From contig NZ_ARVW01000001.1 of the NCBI RefSeq assembly GCF_000384315.1, forward strand, positions 2,675,746-2,739,745: DNA of 64,000 nucleotides, written 5' to 3'. Shown piece by piece: positions 56,661-64,000 of this stretch; positions within the stretch are counted from its first letter, which is position 1, and every line of letters starts with the position of its first letter. This DNA comes from Amycolatopsis nigrescens CSC17Ta-90. GTDB taxonomy: Bacteria > Actinomycetota > Actinomycetes > Mycobacteriales > Pseudonocardiaceae. The position numbers were made by a program, and so were the translations under genes. The notes beneath the pieces are model-generated. The model worked only from the letters and a program-made list of their open reading frames with translations. It did not search any database and was not told where the DNA came from.

Positions 56661-58637
56661 TCATCGGGTGATCTCGAGGGTGCGCACGATCTGTTCACAG
56701 GATGCGAGCACTCGTTCACGGGGAATCGCGGCCGCGTACTGACAGCCAACGTTCACCTGCACATCACCCTTGGCGACGACGTACCAGTCGACCACCCAGT
56801 TCGTCTTCACCTGGCGGTAGTAGACGGTCGTCTTCCCGGCGAAGCCGAGTTCGGGATTGAAACCGGAGTACTCCGGGCCCGCTCGCTCGGCCGAGCCGCG
56901 CAGCTCGTTCGCCCAGCGGGCGCGGTCCGCCGAGGCGTCGTAGTCCAGCAGGTACTCCTGCACCGACACCAGGTCCGGGCCGGTCTGCGCGTCGTCCGGC
57001 CGTACCACCACCCGGCGGTCCTGCACGTCGTTGGCCTGGATGTCGCTGCCGGTCTGCACCCAGTCGGTCGGCACGGAGAACCGATAGTCGTACTGGGCGA
57101 CCAGTCGTCCCAGTGGCGGCGGTTCGTCCTTGTTCAGCACCACGACCAGCACCGCCGCCGCGGCAGCGACCAGCAGCACCGCGCCCCCGACCAGCCACGG
57201 CACCTTGCCAGGCCGCTTCCTGCCACCCTCCGGCACGACCGCCGCTGCCGCGGGCACCCCCCGAGGCGGCGATGCCACCAACGGCCTCCCACCCTGCGGC
57301 CCCCCGCGCGGCGCGTTTAGCGGGCTAAACGCGCCCGGCGGGGCAGGTGGGCGGGGTGGGGTGAAGGCGGGACGTGGGACATCGCCGGGGCGGACCACCT
57401 CGGTGCGCTGCTCGCCGGGCGAGCGCGGTGCCCCAGGGCGAGGTGCCGCGGTCCCGGGCAGCGCGCCGGTCCGGTCCGAATCGACCTGTACCGCCCGGAG
57501 CGCGCCACGCGCGACCACGGTCTCCGGCTGGTCCAGCGTGGTCGGCACCACGCCGGTCCGCTCGTGGGTCAGCCTCGACACCATCGGGATCCGGCTGGAC
57601 CCGCCGACCAGGAAGATCGCGGTCAGCTGCTGCGGCCGCAGCCCCGCGTCGTCCACCGCGGCCACGGTGAGCTCGACCGTACGGCCCAGCCGCGCGGCGA
57701 TCAGCCGCTCCAGGTCCTCCCTGGTCACATGCGCGTCGGAGAACGGTGGCGGCATCGGCACGTCGGTGTAGGCATGCCTGGACAACGTCTCTTTCGCGCC
57801 GCGGACGTCCTGGTGCAGCACCCGCCGCCGGCGCCGGTCGGCCAGCTCCCGGCCTTCGACGAGCTGCCGCCACGCATCCGGGTCTGCCGACGAGACCAGC
57901 CCGCCGACGTGCTCGAGCAGCGCCTGGTCGACGTCCGCACCACCCCAGCTCGGGTCGCCACGAGTGGCCAGCACCTGAAAGCCACCCCGACGCCCGCCCT
58001 GGTCCCCTGGCGCGTTTAGCCCGCTAAACGCGCCAGGGCGGGAGGGGGCGCGGGTGACGACGCTGACGTCGACGGTGCCGCCGCCGAGGTCGAGCACCGC
58101 GAGAGTGTCGCCGGGCCTGCCGCTGAACTCGACGGTGCGTTCCTGGTTCACGTCGGCGGCCGCGAACGTCGCCGCGTGGAACACCGCGGCCGCCACCGGC
58201 TCCGGCACCAGCGCCACCTCGTGCGCGAGCCGACCGGCCGCCTGCCGCAGCAGCCGGGTGCGCACCGCGCCCCAGTCCGCCGGGTGGGTGAGCACCAGCA
58301 GGTCCACGTCGGCGCCACCGGCCAGCCGCCTCGCCTCGCTGACCGCGCGCTCGAGCACCGCGTGCACCACGTCCAGGACGCGCAGCACGCTGTCCCCGAG
58401 CAGCAGCTCGCCCTCGTCGATCCGGCGTTTGGGATGCGGCTCGTAGCGTGACGGGTCCATCGCCGCCTGCCGCTCGGCCTCCTGGCCGACGAACAGCGTG
58501 CCGTCCGCGGCCGCGTAGACCGCAGACGACATCAGCGGCTGACCGTCGACCACCACCACCTGCGGCTCGCGCCCGTTGATCGACGCGACAACACAGGTAC
58601 TGGACGTGCCGAAGTCCACCGCCACCCGCAACGTCAC
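56661..58637 (-). CDS. Hsp70-like protein with type VII C-terminal domain (Rv3446c-like)
   Basis: A 658-residue fusion. The N-terminal part is an Hsp70/actin-fold ATPase (VAVDFGTSSTCVV, LAVLDLGGGTVDVSVV, IFLVGGSSRIPMV; about 1-375). A Pro-rich linker, one membrane helix (LVGGAVLLVAAAAAVLVVVL, about 480-505) and a C-terminal domain resembling the type VII secretion-associated Rv3446c family follow. The peptide-binding half of DnaK is missing. Residues 203-209 (AFSGLNA) and 436-442 (AFSPLNA) come from two palindromic repeat copies. The first is in an ATPase-domain hairpin loop and the second in the linker. It lies between esxU and eccC. Confidence 0.8.
   Translation of the reverse strand: MTLRVAVDFGTSSTCVVASINGREPQVVVVDGQPLMSSAVYAAADGTLFVGQEAERQAAMDPSRYEPHPKRRIDEGELLLGDSVLRVLDVVHAVLERAVSEARRLAGGADVDLLVLTHPADWGAVRTRLLRQAAGRLAHEVALVPEPVAAAVFHAATFAAADVNQERTVEFSGRPGDTLAVLDLGGGTVDVSVVTRAPSRPGAFSGLNAPGDQGGRRGGFQVLATRGDPSWGGADVDQALLEHVGGLVSSADPDAWRQLVEGRELADRRRRRVLHQDVRGAKETLSRHAYTDVPMPPPFSDAHVTREDLERLIAARLGRTVELTVAAVDDAGLRPQQLTAIFLVGGSSRIPMVSRLTHERTGVVPTTLDQPETVVARGALRAVQVDSDRTGALPGTAAPRPGAPRSPGEQRTEVVRPGDVPRPAFTPPRPPAPPGAFSPLNAPRGGPQGGRPLVASPPRGVPAAAAVVPEGGRKRPGKVPWLVGGAVLLVAAAAAVLVVVLNKDEPPPLGRLVAQYDYRFSVPTDWVQTGSDIQANDVQDRRVVVRPDDAQTGPDLVSVQEYLLDYDASADRARWANELRGSAERAGPEYSGFNPELGFAGKTTVYYRQVKTNWVVDWYVVAKGDVQVNVGCQYAAAIPRERVLASCEQIVRTLEITR
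57310..57335 (+). repeat. Dispersed palindrome copy in the Hsp70-like gene (linker)
   Basis: 26-base perfect symmetry. On the coding strand it translates to A-F-S-P-L-N-A. Centre near 57322.5. Confidence 0.95.
58005..58038 (-). repeat. Dispersed palindrome copy in the Hsp70-like gene (ATPase domain)
   Basis: 34-base symmetry including CCCTGG and CCAGGG flanks. On the coding strand it translates to A-F-S-G-L-N-A. Centre near 58021.5. Confidence 0.95.
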
Positions 58638-58653
58638 AAGGCAGCCCCGGGTG

Positions 58654-58675
58654 CAGTTAGCGGGCTAAACGCGGT
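58654..58675 (+). repeat. Dispersed palindrome copy (TGCAGTTAGC subtype)
   Basis: AGTTAGC-GG-GCTAAAC; its last bases reach the eccC stop codon (58675-58677). It lies in the 37-bp gap between the Hsp70-like gene and eccC. Confidence 0.9.
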
Positions 58676-61600
58676 CACTCCGGCTGGATCCACGACACCT
58701 GCATCAGCTGCTTGCTGACCTTGCGGCTGACCATGCTGCCCCGACCGGGCGGCATCGGGCCCGGCCGCACGCTACCGAGCAGCACGCCCTCGTCCCTGGA
58801 CCCGTTCATCACGATGCCGGGCGCCGCGATCTCCTTGAGCTTGCCGAGGATCGGGTCGTACAGGGCCCTCGACGCACCACCGGTGCGACGGGCCGCGATC
58901 AGGTGCAGGCCGACGTCCTTGGCCTGCGCCAAGTAGTCCGCCAGCGGCCGCAGCGGGTTGTTGTTCTGGGTGGCCACCAGGTCGTAGTCGTCCACGATCA
59001 CGAACAGCTCCGGCCCGGTCCACCAGGACCGGTTGCGCAGCTGCTCCGGAGTGACATCCGGGCCCGGCAGCCGCCGTGACATCGAACCCGCGATGTCGCC
59101 GATCATCGAGTCCAGCTGGTTCGCCGAAACCGCGTAGCCGAGCAGCTGCTCGCCCTCCAGGAAGCCCAGCATGGTGCGCCGGTAGTCGACCAGGACGATG
59201 ACGGCTTCCTGCGGCGTGTAGCGGTCGGTGATGCCCCGCGCGATCTGCCGCAGCAGGTTCGTCTTGCCGGACTCGCCGTCCGCGAACGCCATGAAGTGCG
59301 GGTCGGCGTCGAAGTCGAGGTAGACCGGCGCGAGCTCTTCCTCGTTGACGCCGATCGGGACGAGCTTGGTGTCGCGCTTCTTGTCCATCGCGAGCACTTC
59401 TTCGTACGGCATGACGTCCGGCAGCAGCCGCACCTTCGGCGCCGGCCTGCCGGTCCACGCGGCCTTGATCTTGGCGACCGCGTCCGCCACCCCGGCACCA
59501 ACGTCCTCCGCGTCGCTCGACCCGTCGATCCGCGGCAGGCCGGTCAGCATGTGCAGCTTGTCCCTGGTCAGCCCCCGGCCGGGCCGTCCCTCCGGAATGT
59601 TCACCGCGACCCGGCGGTCGATGTCGGACTCGCTCGGGTCACCGAGCCGCAGCTCGAAGCGGGTACCGAGCATGTCCTTGATCGCCGGGCGGATGTCCGC
59701 CCACCGGTTCGACGCGACGATCACGTGCACGCCGTAGGTGAGGCCCTGCACGGCCAGCTTGGTGATCGCCGGCTCCAGCTCGTCGAAGTCGTCGCGCAGC
59801 GCGCGCCAGCCGTCCACGACCAGGAACGCGTCGCCGAACGGGTCCTGCTCCGCGCTGATCTCGCCGCGGCGCTTGCGGTTGCGGAACTCGGCCATGGAGT
59901 CGATGCCCATCGCACCGAACCGGCCTTCGCGCTCGTTCGCCAGCCCGTTCAACTCGGCGATGATCCGGCGCGCCTTGTCCGGTTCCCGCCTTGCCACCGC
60001 GACCCCGCCGACGTGCGGCAGGTCGGCGAGCCCGGCGAGCGTGCCACCACCGAGGTCGACGCAGTAGAACTGCACCTCTTCGGGGGTGTGCGTGAGCGCC
60101 ATCGACATGATCAGGGTCCGCAGCATGGTCGACTTGCCCGACTGCGGGCCGCCGACCAGCACGCCGTGCCCGGCGGCACCGGAGAAGTCCGCCCACAGCG
60201 GGTCACGCCGCTGCTCGTACGGCCGGTCCACGATGCCGAGCGGGACCTGCAGCCTGCCGTTGCCGAAGAAGCCGACCGGGGAAAGCCCGCGGTCCTCGGT
60301 GGGGTTGAGGTTCGGCAGCAGGGTGTCCAGCGAGTTCGGCTCCTTGAGCGGCGGCAGCCACACCTCGTGTGCGGGCGGGCCCTGGCCGATCAGCCGGTTC
60401 ACGATGACGTCGAGCTCGCTCGGCTCGACCGCCTCCTCCGACTGCCGCTCCTCCTTCTTCGGCTCGAGCGGCTCCGGTTCGGGCTCCGGCTCGGCGGGCA
60501 GTTCCACGAAGTCCGGCACGAACAGCTGCGGGCGCTTGTCCGCCCGGACCACGCTGGCCACCGGGCCCGCGGTCTTGATCCCGGACGGCCGGTAGGGACC
60601 GGACACATAGGACGCCTTGAACCGGACCATCGTCGAGGTGTCGTACTTGAGGTACCCGCCACCGGGCACCGACGGCAGCTCGAACGCGTCCGGCACACCG
60701 ATCGCCGCACGGGACTCCGCCGCGGAGAAGGTCTTCAGGCCGACCCGGTAGGACAGGTGCGAGTCCAGCCCGCGGAGCTTGCCCTCTTCCAGCCGCTGCG
60801 ACGCGAGCAGCATGTGCATCTGCAGCGACCGGCCAAGCCGGCCGATGGCGACGAACAGCTCGATGAAGTCCGGCTTGGCCGAGAGCAGCTCGGAGAACTC
60901 GTCGACCACGATGAACAGCGCGGGCAGCGGGTCCAGGTCGGCGCCGTTCTCCCTGGCCTTCTCGTACTCCCAGACGTTCTTGAAGTTGCCGCCGTTCTTG
61001 AGCGCCTCCTGGCGGCGGTTCATCTCGCCGGCCAGCGCGTCCTTCATCCTGTCCACCAGGGTGACCTCGTCGGCGAGGTTGGTGATCACCGCGGAGACGT
61101 GCGGCGCCTCGTCCAAGCCGAGGAAGGTCGCACCACCCTTGAAGTCGACCAGTACGAAGTTGAGCGTCGTGGACGAGTGCGTGGCGAGCATGCCGAGCAC
61201 CAGGGTGCGCAGGAACTCCGACTTACCGGAACCGGTGGCGCCGATGCACAGGCCGTGCGGGCCCATGCCCTCCATGGCCGCCTCTTTGATGTCCAGCTCC
61301 ACCGGCTGGCCGTACTCGCCGACCCCGAACGGGACGCGGTAGCGGTCGCGGACCGGCCGCGGCCGCCATGCCTGCTGGACGTCGAAGGTCATCGGGTCGC
61401 CCGGGATGCCGAGCAGTTCCAGCAGCGACGGGTTGGACAGCAGCGGCTCGTCCTCGTTCGCCTCCTGCGCGGCGGTGCCGACCCGGTACGGCGACAGCTT
61501 GCGGGCCAGCGCCTCGACCTCGACCAGGCTCAGCTTGTCCGGGCGGCCGAACCACTCGACGCCGCCCGCGCTGCGGGCACCGAGGCGCTCCTCTTCCACG

Positions 61601-62694
61601 ACCAGCCGGAGACCACGGCGGGCGGGCAGGTTGCCGATCGAGTCGGACAGGTCGATCAGCGTGACGCCGACCAGGCCTTCCTCCAGGATGATCTGCTCTT
61701 CCCTGGTCACCTCGGCGTCATCGATGATGATCACCACGTGCGGCTGGTCCGGGGACGGGGTCGCGTTGCGCGAGAACCGCTGCCGGTCGCGCAGCTCGCC
61801 GTCGAGCCACTGCTCGACCTGTGCCAGCGAACCGGCCATCATGCGCAGCTGGCCGATGCCGTCGGAGAGCTCGGGGTGCTGGACGTGCGGCAGCCACTTC
61901 GCCCACTCCCACTCCTCCTTGGCGCGACCCGCGGTGGCCACCGCGATCAGCACGTCGTCGGAGCTGTGGAAGGTGACCATCTGGGCGATCATCGCCCTGG
62001 CCAGGCCGCGGGTGAGCTCGCGCTCGCCCTGCATGCTGACCGCGGCGAACCCGCGCAGGGTGATCTGGGTGGGCAGGTCGGGCACGATCGAGTGCGCGCG
62101 CACGAACCGGCGCAGCGCGAGGGTGGCGATCGGCTCCAGCTCGTCGACCGGGCCGGTCTGCGGCGGCACCAGCCGGGTGGCCAGCCGGTGCGAGCTGCGG
62201 CCGACCCGCAGGTGCAGGAAGTCCTGGTCGTTCTGCCGGCGCTCCCACATCCGCCGCGACGCCGCCAGCGACCACAGGGTCTGCGGGTCCGGGTGCACCC
62301 ATTCCAGCGCCGCGCGCTGGTCGGCCATGGCCTCCCTGGCCCTGTCCCGCATCTGGCCGAGGTAGCGCAGGTAGTCCTTGCGGTCCTCGTTCATCTCGGC
62401 CTTCTTGGCGCCGCCGCCCTTGCCGCCGCCGGCGAACATGCCGACCATGCCCATCATCATCATCAGCGGCATCATCATGAACATCGGGTTACGGAGCGCC
62501 GCCCCGCCGCCGCTCATGAACATGAAGGCGATCATCCCGACCATGCCGACCACCATCACGACGGGCATCAGCTTCATCACGATGCTGCCCGGGATGGTCC
62601 TCGGCACCTCGGGTGGCGGTTCGAGGTGAACCTCCCCACCGGGTGGACGCGGAGCAGCAAGGCGCGGCGACTTCTTGAACTGCAGCGTGCTCAC
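58675..62694 (-). CDS. eccC: ESX-4 type VII secretion ATPase EccC
   Basis: A 1339-residue membrane ATPase that drives type VII export. Two or more N-terminal membrane helices (VMKLMPVVMVVGMVGMIAFM and following) precede three FtsK/SpoIIIE domains; the P-loops are GATGSGKSEFLRT, GGPQSGKSTMLRT and ADGESGKTNLLRQ. All three subdomains are one protein, as in ESX-4. The third P-loop lacks the usual small residue spacing and may be inactive. The GTG at 62694 begins MSTLQFKKSPRL. It is divergent from eccD, as Rv3447c-Rv3448. Confidence 0.96.
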   Translation of the reverse strand: MSTLQFKKSPRLAAPRPPGGEVHLEPPPEVPRTIPGSIVMKLMPVVMVVGMVGMIAFMFMSGGGAALRNPMFMMMPLMMMMGMVGMFAGGGKGGGAKKAEMNEDRKDYLRYLGQMRDRAREAMADQRAALEWVHPDPQTLWSLAASRRMWERRQNDQDFLHLRVGRSSHRLATRLVPPQTGPVDELEPIATLALRRFVRAHSIVPDLPTQITLRGFAAVSMQGERELTRGLARAMIAQMVTFHSSDDVLIAVATAGRAKEEWEWAKWLPHVQHPELSDGIGQLRMMAGSLAQVEQWLDGELRDRQRFSRNATPSPDQPHVVIIIDDAEVTREEQIILEEGLVGVTLIDLSDSIGNLPARRGLRLVVEEERLGARSAGGVEWFGRPDKLSLVEVEALARKLSPYRVGTAAQEANEDEPLLSNPSLLELLGIPGDPMTFDVQQAWRPRPVRDRYRVPFGVGEYGQPVELDIKEAAMEGMGPHGLCIGATGSGKSEFLRTLVLGMLATHSSTTLNFVLVDFKGGATFLGLDEAPHVSAVITNLADEVTLVDRMKDALAGEMNRRQEALKNGGNFKNVWEYEKARENGADLDPLPALFIVVDEFSELLSAKPDFIELFVAIGRLGRSLQMHMLLASQRLEEGKLRGLDSHLSYRVGLKTFSAAESRAAIGVPDAFELPSVPGGGYLKYDTSTMVRFKASYVSGPYRPSGIKTAGPVASVVRADKRPQLFVPDFVELPAEPEPEPEPLEPKKEERQSEEAVEPSELDVIVNRLIGQGPPAHEVWLPPLKEPNSLDTLLPNLNPTEDRGLSPVGFFGNGRLQVPLGIVDRPYEQRRDPLWADFSGAAGHGVLVGGPQSGKSTMLRTLIMSMALTHTPEEVQFYCVDLGGGTLAGLADLPHVGGVAVARREPDKARRIIAELNGLANEREGRFGAMGIDSMAEFRNRKRRGEISAEQDPFGDAFLVVDGWRALRDDFDELEPAITKLAVQGLTYGVHVIVASNRWADIRPAIKDMLGTRFELRLGDPSESDIDRRVAVNIPEGRPGRGLTRDKLHMLTGLPRIDGSSDAEDVGAGVADAVAKIKAAWTGRPAPKVRLLPDVMPYEEVLAMDKKRDTKLVPIGVNEEELAPVYLDFDADPHFMAFADGESGKTNLLRQIARGITDRYTPQEAVIVLVDYRRTMLGFLEGEQLLGYAVSANQLDSMIGDIAGSMSRRLPGPDVTPEQLRNRSWWTGPELFVIVDDYDLVATQNNNPLRPLADYLAQAKDVGLHLIAARRTGGASRALYDPILGKLKEIAAPGIVMNGSRDEGVLLGSVRPGPMPPGRGSMVSRKVSKQLMQVSWIQPE

Positions 62695-62990
62695 CGAAAA
62701 GACCCCTCATTCAACTCGGCGACGGTGGACACCAGGTCCACGGCCGCCCCACACGTTAGCGAATCACCAGCGGTCGGGGGGCACAGACCGCCCAACCGAT
62801 TCTCCTCCCGCCGAAACCGTCACCAGCGAAGTCCGGCCGGGGAGTCACGGCTTGGAGTACCAGCAGGTCGTACATGGCAGACTGACCGCGCAATGGAGCT
62901 CGCCCGGCATTTCCGGTAAGGCGACGATACGGGTCGTCCGAGTCCGGTATAAGTACTCGCAGCATTCTGTCCAGGTAGGGGAGCAAGGAA
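62695..62990. other. Divergent eccC/eccD promoter region
   Basis: No gene. GGTATAAGT lies near 62948, a plausible -10 for eccD, and AAGGAA precedes the eccD GTG. No palindromic repeat is seen. Confidence 0.4.
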
Positions 62991-64000
62991 GTGGCAACCG
63001 GCACGACGGTATTCAGCAGGGTCACGGTGGTGGCCCCACGCACCCGGATCGATGTGGCCCTACCGGCCGATGTCGCGGTCGCCGACCTGCTGCCGATGTT
63101 GCTCGAGATGGCGAGAGAAGCGACCCCGGACGGCGGCGCCAGGCACGGCGGCTGGGCGCTGGCCAAGCTGGGCGACGCGCCGCTGGACCCGAGCCGCACC
63201 CTGGCGTCACTCGGTGTCGTGGACGGCGAGCTGCTGCAGCTGCGCCGCCGGAACGAGAACCCGCCCCCTCCTCTCTATGACGATGTGGTCGACGCGATCG
63301 CCGAGTCCGACCCGGACAGCTTCCGGCCGTGGACCAAGGAGACCGCGCGGCGGATCGGCCACATCGCCGGCGGGCTCGCGCTGGTGCTGGCCGCGGTGGC
63401 GCTGTTCATGGGCGGCTCGCTCTACGGCGGCAGCGCGCTGGCGTCCGCGATCACCGGCGGCGTCGGCGCGATCGCCTGCGTGTCGCTCGGCGCGGTGCTC
63501 GCCAAGGCCTACCAGGCCGAGGCCACCGGGGTGCTGATCGCCGCGGCGGGCGGGCTCCCGCTCGCCTTCGTGGCCGGCTTCTACATCGTGCCCGGGGTCT
63601 CCGTACGGGCGAACCTGCTGCTGGGCAGCGGCCTGGTGGTGATCGTCGCAGCGGTGGCGATCATGGTCATGGGCGCCGGCATCACCACGTTCATCGCGGC
63701 CGCGACGGCCGGCCTGATCGGAGTCATCGCCTTCCTCATCGCGACGCTGATCGCGCACCCCGCGCCGGGGATCGCGGCCGGTACCGCGGCGGTCTCGCTG
63801 GCGCTGATCTCGATCCTGCCGAGGGCGACCATCTGGCTGGCCAAGCTGCCGTTGCCGCACGTGCCGGGCAACGCGGAGGAGCTCAAGGAGGACTCCGGCT
63901 TCCCGGACTACACCGCGATCGAGCGCCGGACCAACGTCGCGCACAACTACATGACCGGCCTGCTGATCGGCTGTGGCGGGGCGACCGCGGTCGCCGCGAT
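62991..64000 (+). CDS. eccD: ESX-4 membrane channel protein EccD, 5' part
   Basis: Cut by the window edge after 336 codons. An N-terminal ubiquitin-like YukD domain (about residues 1-90: VFSRVTVVAPRTRIDVALPA, ASLGVVDGELLQLRR) is followed by a cytosolic linker and at least seven membrane helices. EccD forms the export channel with EccB, EccC and EccE. The GTG at 62991 follows AAGGAA. It is divergent from eccC; MycP and EccB are expected beyond the edge. Confidence 0.92.
   Translation, partial: MATGTTVFSRVTVVAPRTRIDVALPADVAVADLLPMLLEMAREATPDGGARHGGWALAKLGDAPLDPSRTLASLGVVDGELLQLRRRNENPPPPLYDDVVDAIAESDPDSFRPWTKETARRIGHIAGGLALVLAAVALFMGGSLYGGSALASAITGGVGAIACVSLGAVLAKAYQAEATGVLIAAAGGLPLAFVAGFYIVPGVSVRANLLLGSGLVVIVAAVAIMVMGAGITTFIAAATAGLIGVIAFLIATLIAHPAPGIAAGTAAVSLALISILPRATIWLAKLPLPHVPGNAEELKEDSGFPDYTAIERRTNVAHNYMTGLLIGCGGATAVAA

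Noticed and set aside
59296..62919. 1207-codon antisense open frame opposite eccC
   Set aside because: Composition-driven shadow with no motif; it would cover most of a well-conserved gene and the divergent promoter.

Overview
The window is about 72% GC chromosomal DNA of an actinomycete. Its backbone follows the Mycobacterium tuberculosis guaA to ESX-4 stretch (about Rv3396c-Rv3448): guaA, a ChoD-like cholesterol oxidase, guaB3, guaB, a DUF5319 gene, rsdA-sigD, an Rv3415c-like gene, a WhiB gene, groEL1-groES, tsaD-rimI-tsaB-tsaE, alr, nnrD, glmS, an Rv3438-like hydrolase, Rv3439c/Rv3440c-like genes, glmM, rpsI-rplM and the ESX-4 genes. A bldM homologue beside sigD, as in Streptomyces, and the rest of the gene content suggest Pseudonocardiales, probably Amycolatopsis. 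The genus is inferred. No tRNA, rRNA, insertion sequence, integrase, prophage or CRISPR array was seen.

Layout. 1-6 kb: a LysR fragment, an EamA transporter, an unknown membrane protein, and a LuxR regulator with a PspC-domain histidine kinase, divergent from a PspC membrane protein (an EsrISR-like envelope-stress module). 6-18.9 kb: a GIDE-domain protein, guaA, a dehydrogenase, an aldehyde dehydrogenase, an FAD hydroxylase coupled to a metallo-beta-lactamase-fold protein, a cholesterol oxidase, guaB3, guaB and DUF5319. 19-24.1 kb: regulators (rsdA, sigD, a BldM-like protein, an Rv3415c-like protein, a MerR protein, WhiB). 24-31.7 kb: a TetR/SDR pair, groESL1 with a CIRCE operator, a PhoD phosphatase and a two-domain peptidoglycan hydrolase. 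31.7-40 kb: the tRNA t6A genes, split by an insertion holding a small secreted protein, a MatB-type synthetase and a fused carboxyltransferase, then a hydrolase and alr. 40-43.4 kb: a polyol operon (dehydrogenase, DeoR regulator, xylulokinase). 43.5-53.9 kb: nnrD, glmS, a type VII-linked secreted-protein cluster, glmM, rpsI-rplM. 54-64 kb: two envelope proteins, two WXG100 proteins, an Hsp70-like type VII component, eccC and the start of eccD.

Genes that act together: guaA, guaB and probably guaB3 (guanine nucleotides); glmS and glmM (UDP-GlcNAc) with alr (D-alanine) and the secreted amidase (cell wall); tsaB, tsaE, tsaD and rimI (t6A and protein acetylation); sigD, rsdA, the BldM-like protein and WhiB (developmental or stress transcription); the WXG100 proteins, EccC, EccD and the Hsp70-like protein (type VII secretion).

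The most unusual signal is a dispersed palindrome with core GTTTAGC-GG-GCTAAAC, present about 17 times plus one degenerate copy. It sits mainly in intergenic gaps and often in pairs whose centres are 47 bp apart (twice) or 101-102 bp apart (twice). Some copies supply TAG stop codons to flanking genes on one or both strands. Two copies lie in frame inside the Hsp70-like gene, where they encode AFSGLNA and AFSPLNA. I know of no described element that matches it.
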